Assembly (NCBI GenBank): GCA_019925095.2 | Contig: CM034415.1 | Span: 5,737,001-5,801,000, forward strand | DNA from: Dendrolimus kikuchii | Lineage: Eukaryota > Arthropoda > Insecta > Lepidoptera > Lasiocampidae | Direction: 5' to 3' | DNA: 64,000 bases | Notes under the pieces: model-generated | The model's input: the letters and a program-made list of their open reading frames with translations, nothing else | Told to the model about the DNA's origin: nothing | Database searches by the model: none | Shown here: in pieces, positions 56,180 through 64,000 of the stretch | How positions within the stretch are numbered: position 1 is the first letter of the stretch | How the letters are laid out: each line of letters starts with the position of its first letter | Position numbers and translations under genes: made by a program

Positions 56180-57000
56180 ATAAAAAATACTCTTTTGAAT
56201 AAACAAATAAAATTCAAAACCGGCCCAGAATTGACGGAAACTTGATGTGAACTTCTCCTTTTGGAAGGCTGATAAAAACTACTGAATGAATCTTATTCAA
56301 AACAGCTTTGAATTATTGTACCTTGAGTTTCTCAAATGCCTCTCCATCTTTACTCGGGCAGGGCCATTTTTACTCGGCGGTGCAAGGGGCTCAGTAAGTA
56401 GGGACCAAGCCGATTTCCTAATACCTACGTGTACCATATGTAATTTGCTGGTTTTCCAACAACACTGATGGGAATGATATAGGGTAAACTATACTATTAT
56501 TGGGACCAAGTCTTGGAACCGGTAGTTTATATATCATTATTCATAATAAGTGCATGAGGTTTACAAGCTCCTTGAAAGTAGTGTTATTCATAATCACATT
56601 AAATTTTTTATTAACGTGTAAAAGTAATTCATTTTCAATTACTTAATTAAATATTACGATCTAGCTTATAGAGGCTAGTAATTTAATTTACATAGTATAG
56701 AACAAAGTCACTTTCCACGTGTCTGTCTCTATAGTAAGCGGCAAGCAACTTGGCCACGTTTTGTCGTAGTGATGGTAACTTCACGAATAGCACGTTCAAC
56801 ACACATATCGAGGCCTTCATAACAAATGGGCGTAGTACAGACAAAAGTGTAGTTTTACACAAGGGACAAAACTGTGATTAAAACAAAACTAGTTGGTTGT
56901 ATAAGGCTGAAATTTGGAATACCCTTCTATTTAGGTACACTTGCATAGTGGTAAGACTTTCTAAATTGTAACATTCATAGATTTTAGTAAACAACAAAAA
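56180..57000. other. Intergenic AT-rich stretch, nothing recognised
   Basis: No repeat family, RNA gene or coding motif could be named. Confidence 0.45.
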
Positions 57001-57002
57001 AA

Positions 57003-57655
57003 TGGCATTTTTGGGTATACGCCCATTTTTTATAAAGCCCTCGATATACACGTTGTGCTTGTGGTAGTGTCTGAATAAGCGCGTGGTATGACATCGCACT
57101 GCATTCGCATCATGAAAGTCTGTCCGTCTCTCTCGCACGCGATCAAGCTTTATGAGTATGAAGGAGACAGTTGAGTAGACTCATTCCCCGCGTCTCGCTT
57201 GACAGCAAGAGACCCTAAAAAGCGACTTTTGCGCGTCTTACGACTTTGGCCAAGTGGCGTGCCTCGGATTACAAGACACTTACAAAAATGTAAGAAACAA
57301 AAAGACTACACTTTTACAATTTTATAACATTACAAGTTAACCCGGCAAACTTCGTACCGCCTCAGAATCAATAAAAAAAATGTTGATTTCTGAACGACTT
57401 TTAAATTTAATTGCTTTCTAAACGACAGGACGAACATCAAATGTTTAACAGGTAGGAATAGTTTCTAAGGGAAAGCGACATTGTTGTTTTTACTATATTC
57501 CAAGCATTATTTTTCATATTTACTCAATTTTAATTTACTTTTAAACATTCCCTGGACTTCCAAAATAATTCAAAACCAAAATTAGCCAAATCAGTCCAGC
57601 CATTCTCGAGTTTTAGCGAGACTAACGAACAGCAATTGATTTTTATATATATAGA
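57003..57655. repeat. 620-bp dispersed repeat, copy 2
   Basis: Second copy of the 43625-44245 repeat, in the same orientation, between the two convergent genes. Confidence 0.7.
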
Positions 57656-57839
57656 TAGATTCTTAATCAATGACTATACAAACTTACACTTGCCAATCAG
57701 TGTGGCGCTAGTTTCAATGTAAATCATCGAAACTCTTTAAGAATGTATGAATAAAAATTAGTTCCTTATTCTGCCAATGGGATCAGATAAACTTGTAGCA
57801 CTGCAGTGCCAATCTAAAAAACATTACCTAACGATAAAT

Positions 57840-63139
<5,300 letters not shown>

Positions 63140-64000
63140 TTTTGACCACTTATGTATGTAAAGTCAACTTGTATTGTAAGAACAAAACACTTTTTTGTAT
63201 TACAAAACAATTCCCTAATTTCGAACTGTATTAATTAATCAATATTATTCAAAATGAACAATAAAACACGTGCAAATACGCTCTTAGGTTAACTAGCTTG
63301 AGACATGTTTGCCCTGGCCCCTGACGTCCTGTTTAGTATAGTGACGTGACTACTGATTGACATTTGTGACACAATCGAATCATACCATCCAAAAAGAATA
63401 CTATAACTATTCTTCCATGATCATACTTATTATGTCAGGTGTTCATTTTTAACCCATATGCTTAGATCGTATAATTTATACCCATAGGTATATTTGAAAA
63501 ATAAAAATGTGTAAAACCTTTTCTTAATAGACTATTCTCTATTTAATATTTTCTTAAGTTTTCGCGACTTGTACACATAATAATAATAATAAACGCCGGA
63601 ATAACCAAAATCAAATAAATTGCCGCGCTTAAAACTGTTAAAACGTAATTATTCCCTATTTATTAAATAATAACAATTTTAAAAAAATATCTTCGTAGAA
63701 ATGGCCAAGTCTACATGGTCTGGCTACTTGTAGACCTGGACAGTGACCATACTAGTTACAAATTTCTTTGTTGAATAAGTTATAAAGGGCTATGTAAAAA
63801 TTCTAATATTAAAAGCCTATTTCCCACTCAATTTTCATAAATATCTAAATATTACCTATGTAAATTAGTTGTTATATAAAATAAAAAGGAGAAAGTGTCT
63901 GACGTATTTTCTCATTTAATAATTTAAACAGACATGTAACTAATGAATCAAGTAGATAACGAATTTACTTAATAAATTTTAGAATGTTTAATAAAATATT
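63140..64000. other. Upstream flank of dyskerin
   Basis: Contains the dyskerin promoter by position, though no motif is certain. 63545-63655 is scrap of the Penelope-like 3' end. No other gene is seen. Confidence 0.45.

Overview
The window looks like nuclear DNA of a moth or butterfly (Lepidoptera). It is AT-rich and intron-rich, and it is crowded with RTE, Penelope, gypsy, Helitron and SINE-type elements. The one immune gene has the LDLa-Sushi-Cys-rich-protease layout of the haemolymph protease HP14 / ModSP, the initiator of the insect Toll and prophenoloxidase cascades. No bacterial, organellar or CRISPR features are present.

Layout. (1) 1-19.6 kb, plus strand: copy A of the modular protease gene. 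Nine exons run from the third LDLa domain to the stop; its 5' end lies outside the window. (2) 19.6-25.3 kb: a TIR DNA transposon, a Penelope fragment, a broken 3' fragment of the dyskerin gene (minus strand) ending abruptly at 24490, then the end of a gypsy-type LTR element. (3) 25.3-34 kb: transposon debris, including an intact-frame RT fragment at 28622-29906. (4) 34.2-51.7 kb, plus strand: copy B of the protease gene, eleven exons, with a possible signal-peptide exon at 30416. (5) 57.8-63.1 kb, minus strand: the complete three-exon dyskerin gene (514 aa), convergent with copy B. The order protease A, dyskerin 3' end, protease B, whole dyskerin shows a tandem segmental duplication of about 35 kb that cut through dyskerin.

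The central observation is the contrast between the copies. Copy B keeps the His-Asp-Ser triad (AAHC, DIAV, GDSGG). Copy A has Tyr in place of His (AAYC) and Ile in place of Ser (GDIGG), and lacks one conserved cysteine. Yet all nine exons stay in frame without a stop, exon phases match copy B, and every splice junction is usable. Copy A is therefore either a pseudoprotease derived from the cascade's initiator or a young pseudogene. Both copies use a GC-AG intron between the Cys-rich domain and the protease domain. Copy B uses a splice acceptor supplied by a 202-bp insertion.

Comparing the copies gives empty sites that time many insertions, such as the RTE element at 5784-8664 and several SINEs. 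Exon boundaries were derived by hand from the A/B comparison, phase and GT/GC-AG signals. Family names of repeats rest on recognised motifs and are less certain than the gene calls.
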